A stretch of 64,000 bases of DNA, taken from positions 1-64,000 of the forward strand of contig JAURZM010000004.1 in the NCBI GenBank assembly GCA_030653385.1, in the 5' to 3' direction. The translations under genes and the position numbers were made by a program. The notes beneath the pieces were generated by a model that was not told where the DNA came from, did not search any database, and saw nothing but the letters and a program-made list of their open reading frames with translations. This DNA comes from Rubrivivax sp. Lineage in GTDB: Bacteria > Pseudomonadota > Gammaproteobacteria > Burkholderiales > Burkholderiaceae_C. Shown piece after piece: positions 47,837 to 56,130 of the stretch (the stretch's first letter is position 1; each line of letters opens with the position of its first letter).

Positions 47837-48380
47837 GTGATCTCCGTGATGTGGAGAGAGCACACGCCCCCCTGGGGAGCGTGAGCTCCCGGTGGGAGGG
47901 GGTCCGCGGGCCGCTGAGGCGGCATGCGGTCGTGCGTCGACCAGCCGGACTCCCTGAAAGGCAGCGGGCCGATGCGAACGGATCTGGGGATCGGTGCAGC
48001 CGCCTGTCAGGCGGGCACCGGAAGGACTCACCGCCTGAAGAGGCGGCGGCGGGGCAGGGCCCAGCGCGGATCTACGTGCGGGTCACGACCGCTAACGCCG
48101 GCTGTGCCGGAACGCCTCAGAGGGCGGCTGTGGCCGGAAGCCACGAAGCGAATCGAGTATGGAACAAGGGGGCTGGATGGGAAAGACACCCAATCGCGCT
48201 GGCGCATGTTCATCGGGCATGAACCGGCCATAGGCAGCCGCGCCGCATAGAGGCAAGGGAAGCGGGGGATGCCGCAACCCTCTCGGTGCCTGCGCCAGCC
48301 AGAGGGCTCCCTCCCCGGTGTCGCCGTTTGCTACGATTGCCGCGTTTGCTTTATTGTTCCTGCTTGCCTAAAATCAGCCG
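47837..48380. other. Long leader/intergenic region between darB-like gene and the TA operon
   Basis: No gene is seen in these 540 bp. The segment contains several hairpin-forming runs (GGGAGCGTGAGCTCCC near 47876, ACCGCCTGAAGAGGCGG near 48029) and the 40-bp repeat at 48076-48115. Near 48350 AT-richer sequence precedes the rightward toxin-antitoxin genes. The divergent position means it must hold promoters for both directions. Confidence 0.55.
48076..48115 (-). repeat. 40-bp repeat upstream of the DarB-like gene (copy 1)
   Basis: Starts GTGCGGGTCACGACCGC and ends GCCGGAACGC on the plus strand. It matches 56339-56378 at 36 of 40 positions. Both copies lie roughly 210-240 bp upstream of a leftward anti-restriction gene and have the same orientation relative to it. 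The sequence contains CCGGC/GCCGG and GCGG/CCGC inverted segments. Confidence 0.75.
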
Positions 48381-48995
48381 ATGGGCACCAATGTCAGCAC
48401 CCCTGTCCTCCTGCGCCGGATCGCGCAGCTCGAAGCGGCCGTAGGACGGCTCAGCGAAGACCTGGGTAGTCTTCGGTCGGTGGTTAGCCGCCACGCGCTG
48501 CAGCCGTCGAAGGCCGGTGGCGCGCGACCGCGCGCCGCGCGTTCCCAACTGCCCGCTGGGACGCCGTCCCAGTCCGCCACGTCCGGTGGGCTTGCCGGTG
48601 CCACCGCACGAGGCGAAGCGGCCCGGGTGCAATGGGTCAAGGACGGCCTCGTGGTGCCCGGTGAGCAACTCGCTCAGGCCTGGGGGCTCACACGGCAGGC
48701 CTTGGCGCCCGCTGCAGACCGGGGCGAGGTTTTCGCGGTGAAGATCGGCAACCGGCTGTACTACCCGCAAGCTTTCCTGGCGCTGGACCGCGAGGTTGTG
48801 GCCGCTGTATGCCGCGCCCTCGGCGATCTCGGTGCCAGCGAGAAGCTGATGTTCTGGTTGCGCGAGCACGGGGCGTTGGCAGGGAAGGGCGTCGCTGCGG
48901 CCCTGGACGCCGGAGTCGCGGTGTCCAAGGTGGAACGGTTGGCCACGGCCTGGGCGCGCGAGCGGGGAGCCGCGCGTGTCGCTGCGGCTGCCTGA
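48381..48995 (+). CDS. Probable antitoxin of a RES-type TA pair
   Basis: 204 residues. A coiled-coil start (LLRRIAQLEAAVGRLSEDLG) and a low-complexity linker (about 45-80) lead to a helix-turn-helix resembling MerR/excisionase folds (LAQAWGLTRQALAPAADRGE, VFAVKIGNRLYYPQAF). The C-terminal 50 residues (EKLMFWLREHGALAGKGVAA) recall the MbcA/ParS/Xre toxin-binding domain, though weakly. It overlaps the RES toxin gene by 20 bp. The usual Xre-type HTH is missing, so this is not a typical Xre/RES partner; assignment rests on the gene order. Confidence 0.65.
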   Translation: MGTNVSTPVLLRRIAQLEAAVGRLSEDLGSLRSVVSRHALQPSKAGGARPRAARSQLPAGTPSQSATSGGLAGATARGEAARVQWVKDGLVVPGEQLAQAWGLTRQALAPAADRGEVFAVKIGNRLYYPQAFLALDREVVAAVCRALGDLGASEKLMFWLREHGALAGKGVAAALDAGVAVSKVERLATAWARERGAARVAAAA

Positions 48996-49575
48996 GCCCG
49001 GGACATTCGAGGATCTGCTTCGGCCCGTCAGGGTAGAGGTCGCCTCGCTGGTGCGACTGAGCCGGTACCCGGGCACCGAGCCGTACTGGTCGTCTGGCGT
49101 GTACCGCTTCGATGACCCGGACCCAGGCCGCGCCGGCGAGTTCGGCACTTGCTATACAGCCAACTCGATCGAGGTCGCCTTCGCGGAGAGCGTGATCCAC
49201 GAATCGGGACGCTTCGTCGATGGCGCCTACGAGGTGCCCTCTGCCGAACTGACGGAGCGATCGGTGGTGCGCTTCGCGTGTGGGCACCGCAAGACGCTGG
49301 TCCTGGCGGACCTGACCGGCGCGGCGCTCAAGGCCCTCGGCCTGAACAACGACATCAGCGCTCTGGCCGACTACTCAGTGAGTCAGGCCTGGGCGCAGGC
49401 CATCCATGACGCCGACCCGAGATGGCAGGGCATTCGGTACGTGTCCCGCCAGATGAACAAGGGCTTCGCCTACGCGATCTTCGAGCGGAGCGGGTTGAAG
49501 AAGCTTCGGTCGGAGAAGCTAAAGGTTGCACAGCTGGACGCCCTGTGCGATCTGTTCAATGTCACCGCTGTGTGA
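48976..49575 (+). CDS. RES-domain toxin (NAD+ phosphorylase/hydrolase family)
   Basis: 199 residues from a GTG start. The RES signature residues are present: R at VRLSRYPGTEPYWSSGVYRF, E in VAFAESVIHE, and S in DYSVSQAWAQAI, with FGTCYTANSI between. Family members such as MbcT and Res_Pp degrade NAD+ and stop growth unless held by an antitoxin. The GTG start and 20-bp overlap with the upstream gene fit antitoxin-first translational coupling. On this element it would serve plasmid stability or abortive defence. Confidence 0.88.
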   Translation: MSLRLPEPGTFEDLLRPVRVEVASLVRLSRYPGTEPYWSSGVYRFDDPDPGRAGEFGTCYTANSIEVAFAESVIHESGRFVDGAYEVPSAELTERSVVRFACGHRKTLVLADLTGAALKALGLNNDISALADYSVSQAWAQAIHDADPRWQGIRYVSRQMNKGFAYAIFERSGLKKLRSEKLKVAQLDALCDLFNVTAV

Positions 49576-49947
49576 CCGTGCCCGATCTGTCGGTCAGGTG
49601 TAGTCGAGCGTCTCTCACCAGCGGTGAGAGAAATGCTTTCCCTGGAGGCCTGAAGCGTTGGTCCGGAGCAGACTGGTTGCTGTCGCTCGACGCCGCCATC
49701 CTGAGCGTCGGCGCCCGCCCTAAGCCGACCTTGCCAACATTGGCTGAAGACCGAGGTCGGTCACTCGTGACGTAGGTCTGAGTGGCGGCGACGACGAAGA
49801 CCGGTCGGAAGCTCACTTCACAGCACCGTGCGCGTGTCTAGCCGCGTCTCTCCCACCGCCTTGCTGCGCCTACCCGCTCCAGGGTGACCGAGCGGAAACC
49901 CGTAGCGGCGGGGCGGCCAGCCCTGAGTACGGGACAATAGCCCCATC
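49576..49947. other. Gene-free gap with a short hairpin
   Basis: No gene of credible quality lies here. CTCTCACC-AGC-GGTGAGAG (49612-49630) forms an 8-bp hairpin 37 bp after the RES stop without a T run; it could be a weak terminator or a processing site. The promoter of the IetAS-like pair must lie near the right edge; GACAATAG at 49932-49939 could be part of a -10 region. Confidence 0.45.
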
Positions 49948-50946
49948 ATGGCCAACGGCGATCAACTCAAAGCATTGCTGCGCTCCTTCGCGGAGGGCGA
50001 TGATCGCCATTTTTACTCCGTCGCCATGCAACTAGCAGCGCACGAGGCCAAGCAGGGCCACGGCAAACTGGCGGAGGAACTGCGAGAGCTGATCGATTCC
50101 GCGAAGTCGCGCCGGCATGCGCCTGGGGGGGACGGCCCCATTCCGATCGCTCGGCCGAAAGGCGAACTCGCGTCGTTGTTGAGCGTCTCTTACCCATCCA
50201 GACGCCTGTCGGACATGGTGCTTGGCAAGCCGCTGCTCGAAGGCCTGCAGCAGGTCCTGAAGGAACAGCGGCACCTGAGCAAGCTGCGCGGCCATGGCCT
50301 TCACCCTCGGCGCAAGCTGCTGCTCGTCGGCCCGTCAGGCACCGGCAAGACGATGACCGCCGCCGCCCTCGCGGGCGAGCTGGGCATCCCGCTTTTCGTG
50401 GTCCGCCTGGATGCGCTGATCACCAAATTCATGGGCGAGACGGCGGCCAAGTTGCGTCAGGTCTTCGACGCCGTGGCATCAACTCGCGGGGTGTATTTCT
50501 TCGACGAGTTCGACGCGATCGGCAGCCAGCGCGGCATGGCCAACGACGTTGGCGAGATCCGCCGCATCCTCAACAGCTTCCTGCTGATGATCGAGCAGGA
50601 CGACTCCAGCAGCGTGATCGTCGCGGCGACGAATCACCCGGACATCCTGGACGAAGCGCTGTTCCGGCGCTTCGACGACGTGGTGGAGTACCACGTGCCG
50701 TCCGCGGAGGATATCAAGGCGCTGTTGCGCATGCGCCTGGCCAACTACTTGAAGTCCCCGAAAGCCGTCGACGACCTGGCCCAGGAGGCGTCGGGTTTGA
50801 GCCATGCCGAGATTGCCCGGGCCGTCGGCGACGCGGTCAAGGAAGCGGTGATGCACGATCAGGAGAGCGTGCCGGCCGAAGCTGTGAAGAGCCTCCTGCA
50901 ACAGCGTCAGGCCGTGCGGCGCCGCACGCCGGGCGGCAAGGAATAG
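49948..50946 (+). CDS. IetA-like AAA+ ATPase
   Basis: 332 residues. A helical N-terminus (about 1-70) is followed by the AAA+ core: Walker A GPSGTGKT at 128-135, Walker B VYFFDEFDAIG with D186/E187, sensor 1 VIVAATNHPDIL, and arginine finger DEALFRRFDDVVEY. The gene is paired with a subtilisin-like protease starting 15 bp downstream. This AAA ATPase/S8 protease arrangement is the IetAS module described on Ti plasmids and counted among anti-phage systems (Iet). The ATPase probably controls or delivers substrates to the protease. It has no export signal, so it acts in the cytoplasm. Confidence 0.85.
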   Translation: MANGDQLKALLRSFAEGDDRHFYSVAMQLAAHEAKQGHGKLAEELRELIDSAKSRRHAPGGDGPIPIARPKGELASLLSVSYPSRRLSDMVLGKPLLEGLQQVLKEQRHLSKLRGHGLHPRRKLLLVGPSGTGKTMTAAALAGELGIPLFVVRLDALITKFMGETAAKLRQVFDAVASTRGVYFFDEFDAIGSQRGMANDVGEIRRILNSFLLMIEQDDSSSVIVAATNHPDILDEALFRRFDDVVEYHVPSAEDIKALLRMRLANYLKSPKAVDDLAQEASGLSHAEIARAVGDAVKEAVMHDQESVPAEAVKSLLQQRQAVRRRTPGGKE

Positions 50947-50961
50947 GCGCGCACCAGCTGC

Positions 50962-53460
50962 ATGGCCAACGGGGATCAACAACACCGTCCGCACCTCTTT
51001 CCTCAGGACACACGAACCACCGAGGGATACACCGCGCGGGCGGCCGGCGGCGGCGGCAGGGTCGTCGTTCCAGCGCAGAATCGGCAGCAGCACGCCGGTG
51101 TGCTTCGCGCTCAGATCGCGCAAGTCGCCGCAGTCCAGCAGCAGCGCGTCGCTGAGCAGCAAGTCGCGAATGTGCAAACCGCGATCGGCGTTCAGGTCGA
51201 GTTCGAGAGTCAGCAAGGTGTGGCCCTGGCCGCCGAGAGCCTGGCTCGCGACCGCCAAGGCATCGAGCTCATGAACGTGCGCCAACAGGGCAACCAGGTG
51301 CTGGCGACCGTGTTCGTTCCGTTGGGCAAGCTGGCGCACTTCGAGAAGCTGGTCACCGATTACATCGATCACAAGGTCGACCGCCGCGGCCAGCCCCGCG
51401 ACAACCAGTCGTTGGTTGACGCGATCCGCGCCGTGAGAGTGGCGACATTCGAGTCGTTGTGGACCGACACCGCCGACGCCCTCCCTCACAACGACGCCGA
51501 AGCCATCTGGTGGGAAGCTTGGCTGCCGGCCGGCGAGCACCGGGAACAGGTCGTAGCCGACTTTCGTACCGTCGCCGGCATGGCTGGCCTCCACGTGAGC
51601 GAGCGCGTCCTGCATTTCCCCGAGCGGTCGGTGGCGCAGATGCACGGCAGCAAGGCGCAGTTGCTGCAGTCGTCGCTCGTGCTGAACATGATCGCCGAGC
51701 TTCGGCGCGCGAAGACCACGGCTGAATTCTTCGCCGCCTTGCCGCTCGACGAACAAGCCGAGTGGGTCGGCAATTTGCAAGGGCGGCTGGTGCCGGAGCA
51801 CGCCGGCAACTCCTACGTCACGCTGCTGGACACCGGCGTGAACCACGGCCATCCGTTGATCGCGCCGCTGGTGGCCGACGCCGACCGTCACACGATTGAA
51901 CCCGCCTGGGGACCTGACGACGGAAACGGGCACGGCACCGAGCTGGCGGGTTTGGCACTGCTGGGAGACCTGACGCCGGCGCTGGCCGACGACGGGCCAC
52001 TGGCGGTGCCGCATCGCCTCGAATCCATCAAGGTCCTGCGCGGACCGGGTGACAACGAAGGCGAGTCGTATGGGGCGATAACGGCCGAAGCCGTGGGCCG
52101 CGTGGAGGTCACCGATCCCAATCGCCGGCGCGTGTTCGCGATGGCGGTCTCGTCGACGGACGGCCGCGACCGCGGAAGGCCTTCGTCCTGGTCAGCCGAG
52201 ATCGACCGCCTGGCGTGCGACTACGACGGCCAAGGCGCGACGCCTCGGCTGTTCGTTCTGTGCGCCGGCAACACGCGTGACGCCGACGCCTGGAGCGCCT
52301 ACCCGGACAGTCTCTCGACGAACTCCGTGCACGACCCAGGCCAGGCCTGGAACGCGCTCACCGTGGGCGCCTACTCGGAGCTCACGACGATCTCCGAAGC
52401 GGACGCTCCGCAATACAGCGCGATCGCGGCCGCGGGAAGCCTCAGCCCCTACACGACCACCTCGGCGACCTGGCAGCCCGGGTGGCCGTTCAAACCGGAC
52501 ATCGTGATGGAGGGTGGCAATGCGGCGATCGAGCCGATGGGCTTCGCGTGCTCGATGGACAGTCTGTCCCTCCTGACCACCGGCCATGAGCCGCACGATC
52601 GGCTGTTCACGCTCAGCTGGGCAACCAGCGCGGCCACTGCTCTGGCCGCCGGCATGGGCGCCCGCATCCAGGCCGCCTACCCCACGTTTTGGCCGGAAAC
52701 GGTGCGAGCGCTGATGGTGCACTCTGCGCGCTGGACGCAGCCGATGCTGCACGCCAACACGCCCAACGGTTTGCGCAACAAGGACACCTTGCGGCAACTA
52801 CTGCGTCACTGCGGCTATGGCGTGCCGGGCTTGGAGCGAGCGCTATACAGCGCCCGAAACTCGCTCACGCTGATCGTGCAGGACCACCTCCAGCCGTACC
52901 ACAAGGTCGACGGTACCGTGAAGACCCGCGACATGCACCTGCACGCGTTGCCGTGGCCGACGGACATGCTGCAGGCGCTGGGCGACACGCAGGTCACCCT
53001 GCGCGTCACGCTGTCCTACTTCATCGAGCCGAACCCGGGCGAGCGTGGCGGCATCGACAAGTACGCCTACCAGTCTCACGCACTGCGTTTCGCGGTGCGT
53101 CGGCCGCTGGAAACCGAGGCTTCGTTCCGTGGCCGCATCAATGCCCAAGCGGTAGCAGAGGAGCAAGGTCTGCCCGGTGGCGGCGGCGCGGACGCCGGCT
53201 GGACCATCGGCGAGCGGCTGCGCACGCGAGGATCGCTGCTCAGCGACAGCTGGAGCGGGACAGCCGCGCAGCTGGCCAACCGCGGGCAGCTGGCAATCTT
53301 TCCGGCGATGGGATGGTGGCGCAACCGGCCGACCCATGGTCGCTTCGAACGTGCGGCCAGATACAGCCTCGTGGTCTCCATCGAGGCCCCTGCCGTCGAG
53401 CAGGACCTGTACGCGAGCGTCGCCCAGCAGATCGGCGTGCCGGTGGCGATCGCTGTGTAA
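50962..53460 (+). CDS. IetS-like subtilisin-family serine protease
   Basis: 832 residues, without a signal peptide, so cytoplasmic. The S8 catalytic triad is visible: D290 in SYVTLLDTGVNHGH, H324 in DDGNGHGTELAG, and S556 in LSWATSAATALAAG, where the usual GTS is replaced by ATS. Oxyanion N437 lies in FVLCAGNTRDADAW. The first 280 residues form a non-catalytic domain rich in Gln/Ala and the last 200 a beta-rich C-terminal domain (VTLRVTLSYFIEPNPGERGG). With the preceding ATPase it fits the IetAS layout. The first six residues, MANGDQ, are the same as in the ATPase. Confidence 0.87.
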   Translation: MANGDQQHRPHLFPQDTRTTEGYTARAAGGGGRVVVPAQNRQQHAGVLRAQIAQVAAVQQQRVAEQQVANVQTAIGVQVEFESQQGVALAAESLARDRQGIELMNVRQQGNQVLATVFVPLGKLAHFEKLVTDYIDHKVDRRGQPRDNQSLVDAIRAVRVATFESLWTDTADALPHNDAEAIWWEAWLPAGEHREQVVADFRTVAGMAGLHVSERVLHFPERSVAQMHGSKAQLLQSSLVLNMIAELRRAKTTAEFFAALPLDEQAEWVGNLQGRLVPEHAGNSYVTLLDTGVNHGHPLIAPLVADADRHTIEPAWGPDDGNGHGTELAGLALLGDLTPALADDGPLAVPHRLESIKVLRGPGDNEGESYGAITAEAVGRVEVTDPNRRRVFAMAVSSTDGRDRGRPSSWSAEIDRLACDYDGQGATPRLFVLCAGNTRDADAWSAYPDSLSTNSVHDPGQAWNALTVGAYSELTTISEADAPQYSAIAAAGSLSPYTTTSATWQPGWPFKPDIVMEGGNAAIEPMGFACSMDSLSLLTTGHEPHDRLFTLSWATSAATALAAGMGARIQAAYPTFWPETVRALMVHSARWTQPMLHANTPNGLRNKDTLRQLLRHCGYGVPGLERALYSARNSLTLIVQDHLQPYHKVDGTVKTRDMHLHALPWPTDMLQALGDTQVTLRVTLSYFIEPNPGERGGIDKYAYQSHALRFAVRRPLETEASFRGRINAQAVAEEQGLPGGGGADAGWTIGERLRTRGSLLSDSWSGTAAQLANRGQLAIFPAMGWWRNRPTHGRFERAARYSLVVSIEAPAVEQDLYASVAQQIGVPVAIAV

Positions 53461-53533
53461 CCTGACAATCGAGCACCAACTTCGACCGGCCTTGTAGGCA
53501 GCGCAAGGCCGCCACGCGCGGAGGGCAGAACAC

Positions 53534-54304
53534 GTGATCGGACATCGAACCCGCTATTCGCTCGCGCAGCTGCTGGAGCAGCAGGACCCCGCCATCGTGG
53601 TGACGCTGCTGAGGAAGCACGGCGCCCCGATCTCGGTCAATCCCGGCTCGCTGGTGTACGAGCTCATCAATGCGGTGCGCGGTCTCGGCGACCGGCAGGT
53701 CATGGACGTGCTTGCTGAAGTGGTGGCCACCGCCGGCGACCTGCGCTCTCGCGTGAATCCGAAGTACCGCTTCGACGAACGCATGCATGACCTGACGCAG
53801 TGTCTGATGCTCGATGGCTACCAGGTGGTGGACAAGCGGCTGCACCAGAGCGACCCGTCGATCGCCGACGCCGCGCCGATCGACGATGACCTCATTGAAG
53901 CGTTGAGAACCTGCGGTGCTCCGCGCAGCGGGGACATCGTCCAGAAAATCAACGACTCCGCACAGGCCTTTCGGGCCGCACCGCCCGACTACAACGCCGC
54001 GCTGGTGAATGCACGGATCGCGCTGGAGACGCTGGCCGGCGATGTTGCGCTGGACGTCGCCGGCGGCGGACCAGTGACCTACAACCCAGCAAAGTGGGGC
54101 GAGATCCTGCAGTTCCTGCGCAGCAGCGGGGAGATCAGCGTCGAGGAAGAACAAGGCCTCGCCGGCGTGTTCCGACTGCTGAGCCCGGGTGCGCACCGCC
54201 CGGTGGGCATTCCGGAGGGGCAGATGACGCGTCTTGGCCGCTCATTCGCGCTGAACATGTGCTGGTTCCTGCTGCAGAACCGTCTCGCGCGTCGAGGGAC
54301 CTGA
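53534..54304 (+). CDS. Uncharacterised helical protein coupled to an HNH-like nuclease
   Basis: 256 residues, mostly helical, with no signal or membrane segment. The C-terminal half (DYNAALVNARIALETLAGDV, VFRLLSPGAHRPVGIPEGQM, TRLGRSFALNMCWFLLQNRL) resembles the helical domain of abortive-infection-type proteins, but I cannot name a family with confidence. It is 73 bp after the IetS-like gene and 3 bp before the HNH-like gene, so the latter two are surely co-translated. Position in a run of conflict genes suggests a sensor or regulator of the nuclease; this is inference. Confidence 0.7.
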   Translation: MIGHRTRYSLAQLLEQQDPAIVVTLLRKHGAPISVNPGSLVYELINAVRGLGDRQVMDVLAEVVATAGDLRSRVNPKYRFDERMHDLTQCLMLDGYQVVDKRLHQSDPSIADAAPIDDDLIEALRTCGAPRSGDIVQKINDSAQAFRAAPPDYNAALVNARIALETLAGDVALDVAGGGPVTYNPAKWGEILQFLRSSGEISVEEEQGLAGVFRLLSPGAHRPVGIPEGQMTRLGRSFALNMCWFLLQNRLARRGT

Positions 54305-54307
54305 AGA

Positions 54308-54787
54308 ATGGCACGCAAGCACACCATGCCTCAGTTCCTGGTAGACATCGTGACGGCCGAGAAGTACGAGTCGTGGCTGGGCCGCAAGGCGACCGCGCAT
54401 GTAAAGCGCGACCGCAAGCGGCAGCGCACCGCATCGGTGTCCCACTACAAAGAAGCGATCCACGCGGCCGTGGTCCTGTCCGACGGTAGAGATGCCTATA
54501 CCGGCGAGCTCCTCGACTGGGCACGAATCGGCACCTATGACAACGACGAGTCCCAGGCGGGCAGGCACGGCTACAAGGCGCAGCACGCACTGTTGCCCAC
54601 CGTCGACCACGTCGACGCGGGGGCGACGGAAGCAAGCTTCAAGATCTGCGCTTGGCGCACGAACGATGCAAAGAACGACCTGACAGTGGCAAGTTTTTTG
54701 GAGCTGTGTCAACGCGCGCTCGAGCATGCTGGGTTCACGGTGACTTCACCGTCCGCGCGTGCCGGGGACACGGAGCCCGCCCGCTGA
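54308..54787 (+). CDS. HNH-endonuclease-like protein
   Basis: 159 residues. A probable HNH/treble-clef core spans about 58-135: YTGELLDWARIGTYDNDESQ, then PTVDHVDAGATEA with the D-H pair, and CAWRTNDAKNDLTVASFLEL, where N and K/N residues fit the last helix. The classical zinc-binding cysteine pairs are lacking. The N-terminal 55 residues are basic and could bind nucleic acid (AHVKRDRKRQRTASVSHYKE). Separated by only 3 bp from the preceding gene, it looks like the effector of a two-gene module. Target (DNA or RNA) is unknown. Confidence 0.65.
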   Translation: MARKHTMPQFLVDIVTAEKYESWLGRKATAHVKRDRKRQRTASVSHYKEAIHAAVVLSDGRDAYTGELLDWARIGTYDNDESQAGRHGYKAQHALLPTVDHVDAGATEASFKICAWRTNDAKNDLTVASFLELCQRALEHAGFTVTSPSARAGDTEPAR

Positions 54788-54900
54788 GGGGAGCCGGTCG
54801 CAGTGACCGGCCCCCGCCAAGGTGTTCGTGTAGGCCCAAGGGCTCGCGCAATTCAGAGTCCTGCCGCCCGTCGCGCTGCGCCCCGTTGCGGAGGACGTGG
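54788..54900. other. Convergent intergenic region with a stem-loop
   Basis: GCCGGTC (54793-54799) pairs with GACCGGC (54805-54811) around a five-base loop, just after the stop of the HNH-like gene. There is no clear T tract. It may act as a terminator between the convergent genes. Confidence 0.4.
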
Positions 54901-55377
54901 TTAGACGCAACTCCAGACTTCCCGGCGGCGGCGGTTGTAGAGGGTCACGTTCCCGTGGTCGTTGATTTCCATGATGAACTGCACTTCATGGCCCGATGAT
55001 GTCAAGAGGGGCGGCCAGGCGTCGCCCGCATTGACCTTGATGACGCCGTCCTTCGATTGAGCGCTGTACTCCAGCCCTTCGATGTCTGGCCAGAAGCCGT
55101 AGTCACCAGAGGGCGCACTGGAGAAGCTCATGAATGGCAAGCAGTACGCCTGTAATGCGTCCTTGCCAGACCCTTCGACGAACGCTTGCAACGCCTCAGG
55201 ATCGTCGCCGGCATCTTCGAACTCGCTGATTGCCGACATTGCAGCTCGTCGCCGGTCGGGGTCGCGGTCGGTCTTGATGAACTGGCGCAGCTCGTAGGCG
55301 AAGTCATGGGCCACAGCCGGCCAGTCGTTCGGATCCGCCGAGCAGACGGAGCCAATACGTGGCGTTCGGATATTCAC
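54901..55377 (-). CDS. Hypothetical accessory protein
   Basis: 158 residues, acidic, without signal peptide. Segments are DWPAVAHDFAYELRQFIKTD, a helical middle and a beta-rich end (GVIKVNAGDAWPPLLTSSGH; EVQFIMEINDHGNVTLYNRR). I do not recognise the family. Placed leftward downstream of ArdB-like and small hypothetical genes, it is probably part of the same accessory transcript in the leading region of the element. Confidence 0.7.
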   Translation of the reverse strand: MNIRTPRIGSVCSADPNDWPAVAHDFAYELRQFIKTDRDPDRRRAAMSAISEFEDAGDDPEALQAFVEGSGKDALQAYCLPFMSFSSAPSGDYGFWPDIEGLEYSAQSKDGVIKVNAGDAWPPLLTSSGHEVQFIMEINDHGNVTLYNRRRREVWSCV

Positions 55378-55402
55378 GTTCTGGTGTCCTTCAGATGGAG
55401 AG

Positions 55403-55426
55403 GACCACGGCCGGCAGGCCGTGGTC
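55403..55426. terminator. Strong hairpin between two leftward accessory genes
   Basis: GACCACGGCC and GGCCGTGGTC form a perfect 10-bp stem around GGCA. It lies between the 72-codon gene and the 158-codon gene and could be an intrinsic terminator, although no T run follows on either strand; it may alternatively be an mRNA-stabilising element. Confidence 0.4.
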
Positions 55427-55446
55427 GTCGAGTTGCGAGGGGCGGA

Positions 55447-55665
55447 CTACACGCCGTAGTGCTGACGCACGTAGCGACGCCGCTGCAGATAGGGAGCGCC
55501 CTTGGTGATGTCCAGGGGAGCCCAGTGGATGAGCCACCGCAGCGCGGCGACGCGCAGCAGTGGTGGGTAGCGGCGGTCTTGCATCACCGCGAGGAGTTGC
55601 TCGGTGGTGTAGTGGCGCAAGCCCGTCAAGAGGACCATGAACCGGTTGCAACGATGGGTCAGCAT
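55447..55665 (-). CDS. Small hypothetical protein
   Basis: 72 residues, basic (RYPPLLRVAALRWLIHWAPL), no signal peptide. It sits 9 bp after the ArdB-like gene on the same strand, so it is probably co-transcribed with it. No family recognised. Its size and position resemble the small unknown genes that accompany antirestriction genes in conjugative leading regions. Confidence 0.6.
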   Translation of the reverse strand: MLTHRCNRFMVLLTGLRHYTTEQLLAVMQDRRYPPLLRVAALRWLIHWAPLDITKGAPYLQRRRYVRQHYGV

Positions 55666-55674
55666 TGCCGTCCC

Positions 55675-56130
55675 CTAGTCGAGGGCGCGCCGGATGGCCA
55701 CAGACTCTGGGTGCTCGCCGATGAACTCCAGCAGCTGTTCGTATTTCTCGGTCAGGCTGTCCCAGCCTCGCCAGAGCATGTTGTTGAGCGCGAAGGCGGT
55801 GGCGATGATGCCGGCGACCTCGGCACCAACGGTGCTGCTGAAGCCGTTGCCGTCGACGCTGATTGCGAAGCTCTCGACGCCCGAGGGGTACATGAAAGCA
55901 CCGCCGTTGGAGATCTCGACGTAGTTCCAGAAACCGCCGCGATAGGTCGGGCAGAGGCTGCCCATCCAGTCGTACACCGACATCTCGAACTTGATCATCG
56001 CGCGCTCGCCGAAGTGCTGCGGGAGGAAGTCCATGCGACGTTCGCCGGGCACGACGCTCGCGGTGATGCGAACGCTGCCGTCGACGGTCTGCCCAGGGTC
56101 GGCGAAGAGGGAAGTGGATTCGTGGGACAT
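55675..56130 (-). CDS. ArdB/KlcA-family antirestriction protein
   Basis: 151 residues, the normal length. The family pattern is clear: VPGERRMDFLPQHFGERAMI, FEMSVYDWMGSLCPTYRGGF, WNYVEISNGGAFMYPSGVES, and VGAEVAGIIATAFALNNMLW. ArdB/KlcA proteins relieve type I restriction without directly inhibiting the enzyme in vitro; their exact mechanism is debated. Acting with the DarB-like protein it would protect the element as it enters a new host. A 40-bp repeat shared with the DarB-like gene lies 209 bp upstream. Confidence 0.93.
   Translation of the reverse strand: MSHESTSLFADPGQTVDGSVRITASVVPGERRMDFLPQHFGERAMIKFEMSVYDWMGSLCPTYRGGFWNYVEISNGGAFMYPSGVESFAISVDGNGFSSTVGAEVAGIIATAFALNNMLWRGWDSLTEKYEQLLEFIGEHPESVAIRRALD

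Noticed and set aside
44726..47884. 1052-codon rightward open frame opposite the DarB-like gene
   Set aside because: The leftward frame has complete methylase and helicase motifs and a terminator; the rightward frame has no recognisable domain.
50479..52014. 511-codon leftward open frame opposite the IetAS-like genes
   Set aside because: The rightward proteins have intact ATPase and protease motifs; nothing recognisable is encoded leftward.
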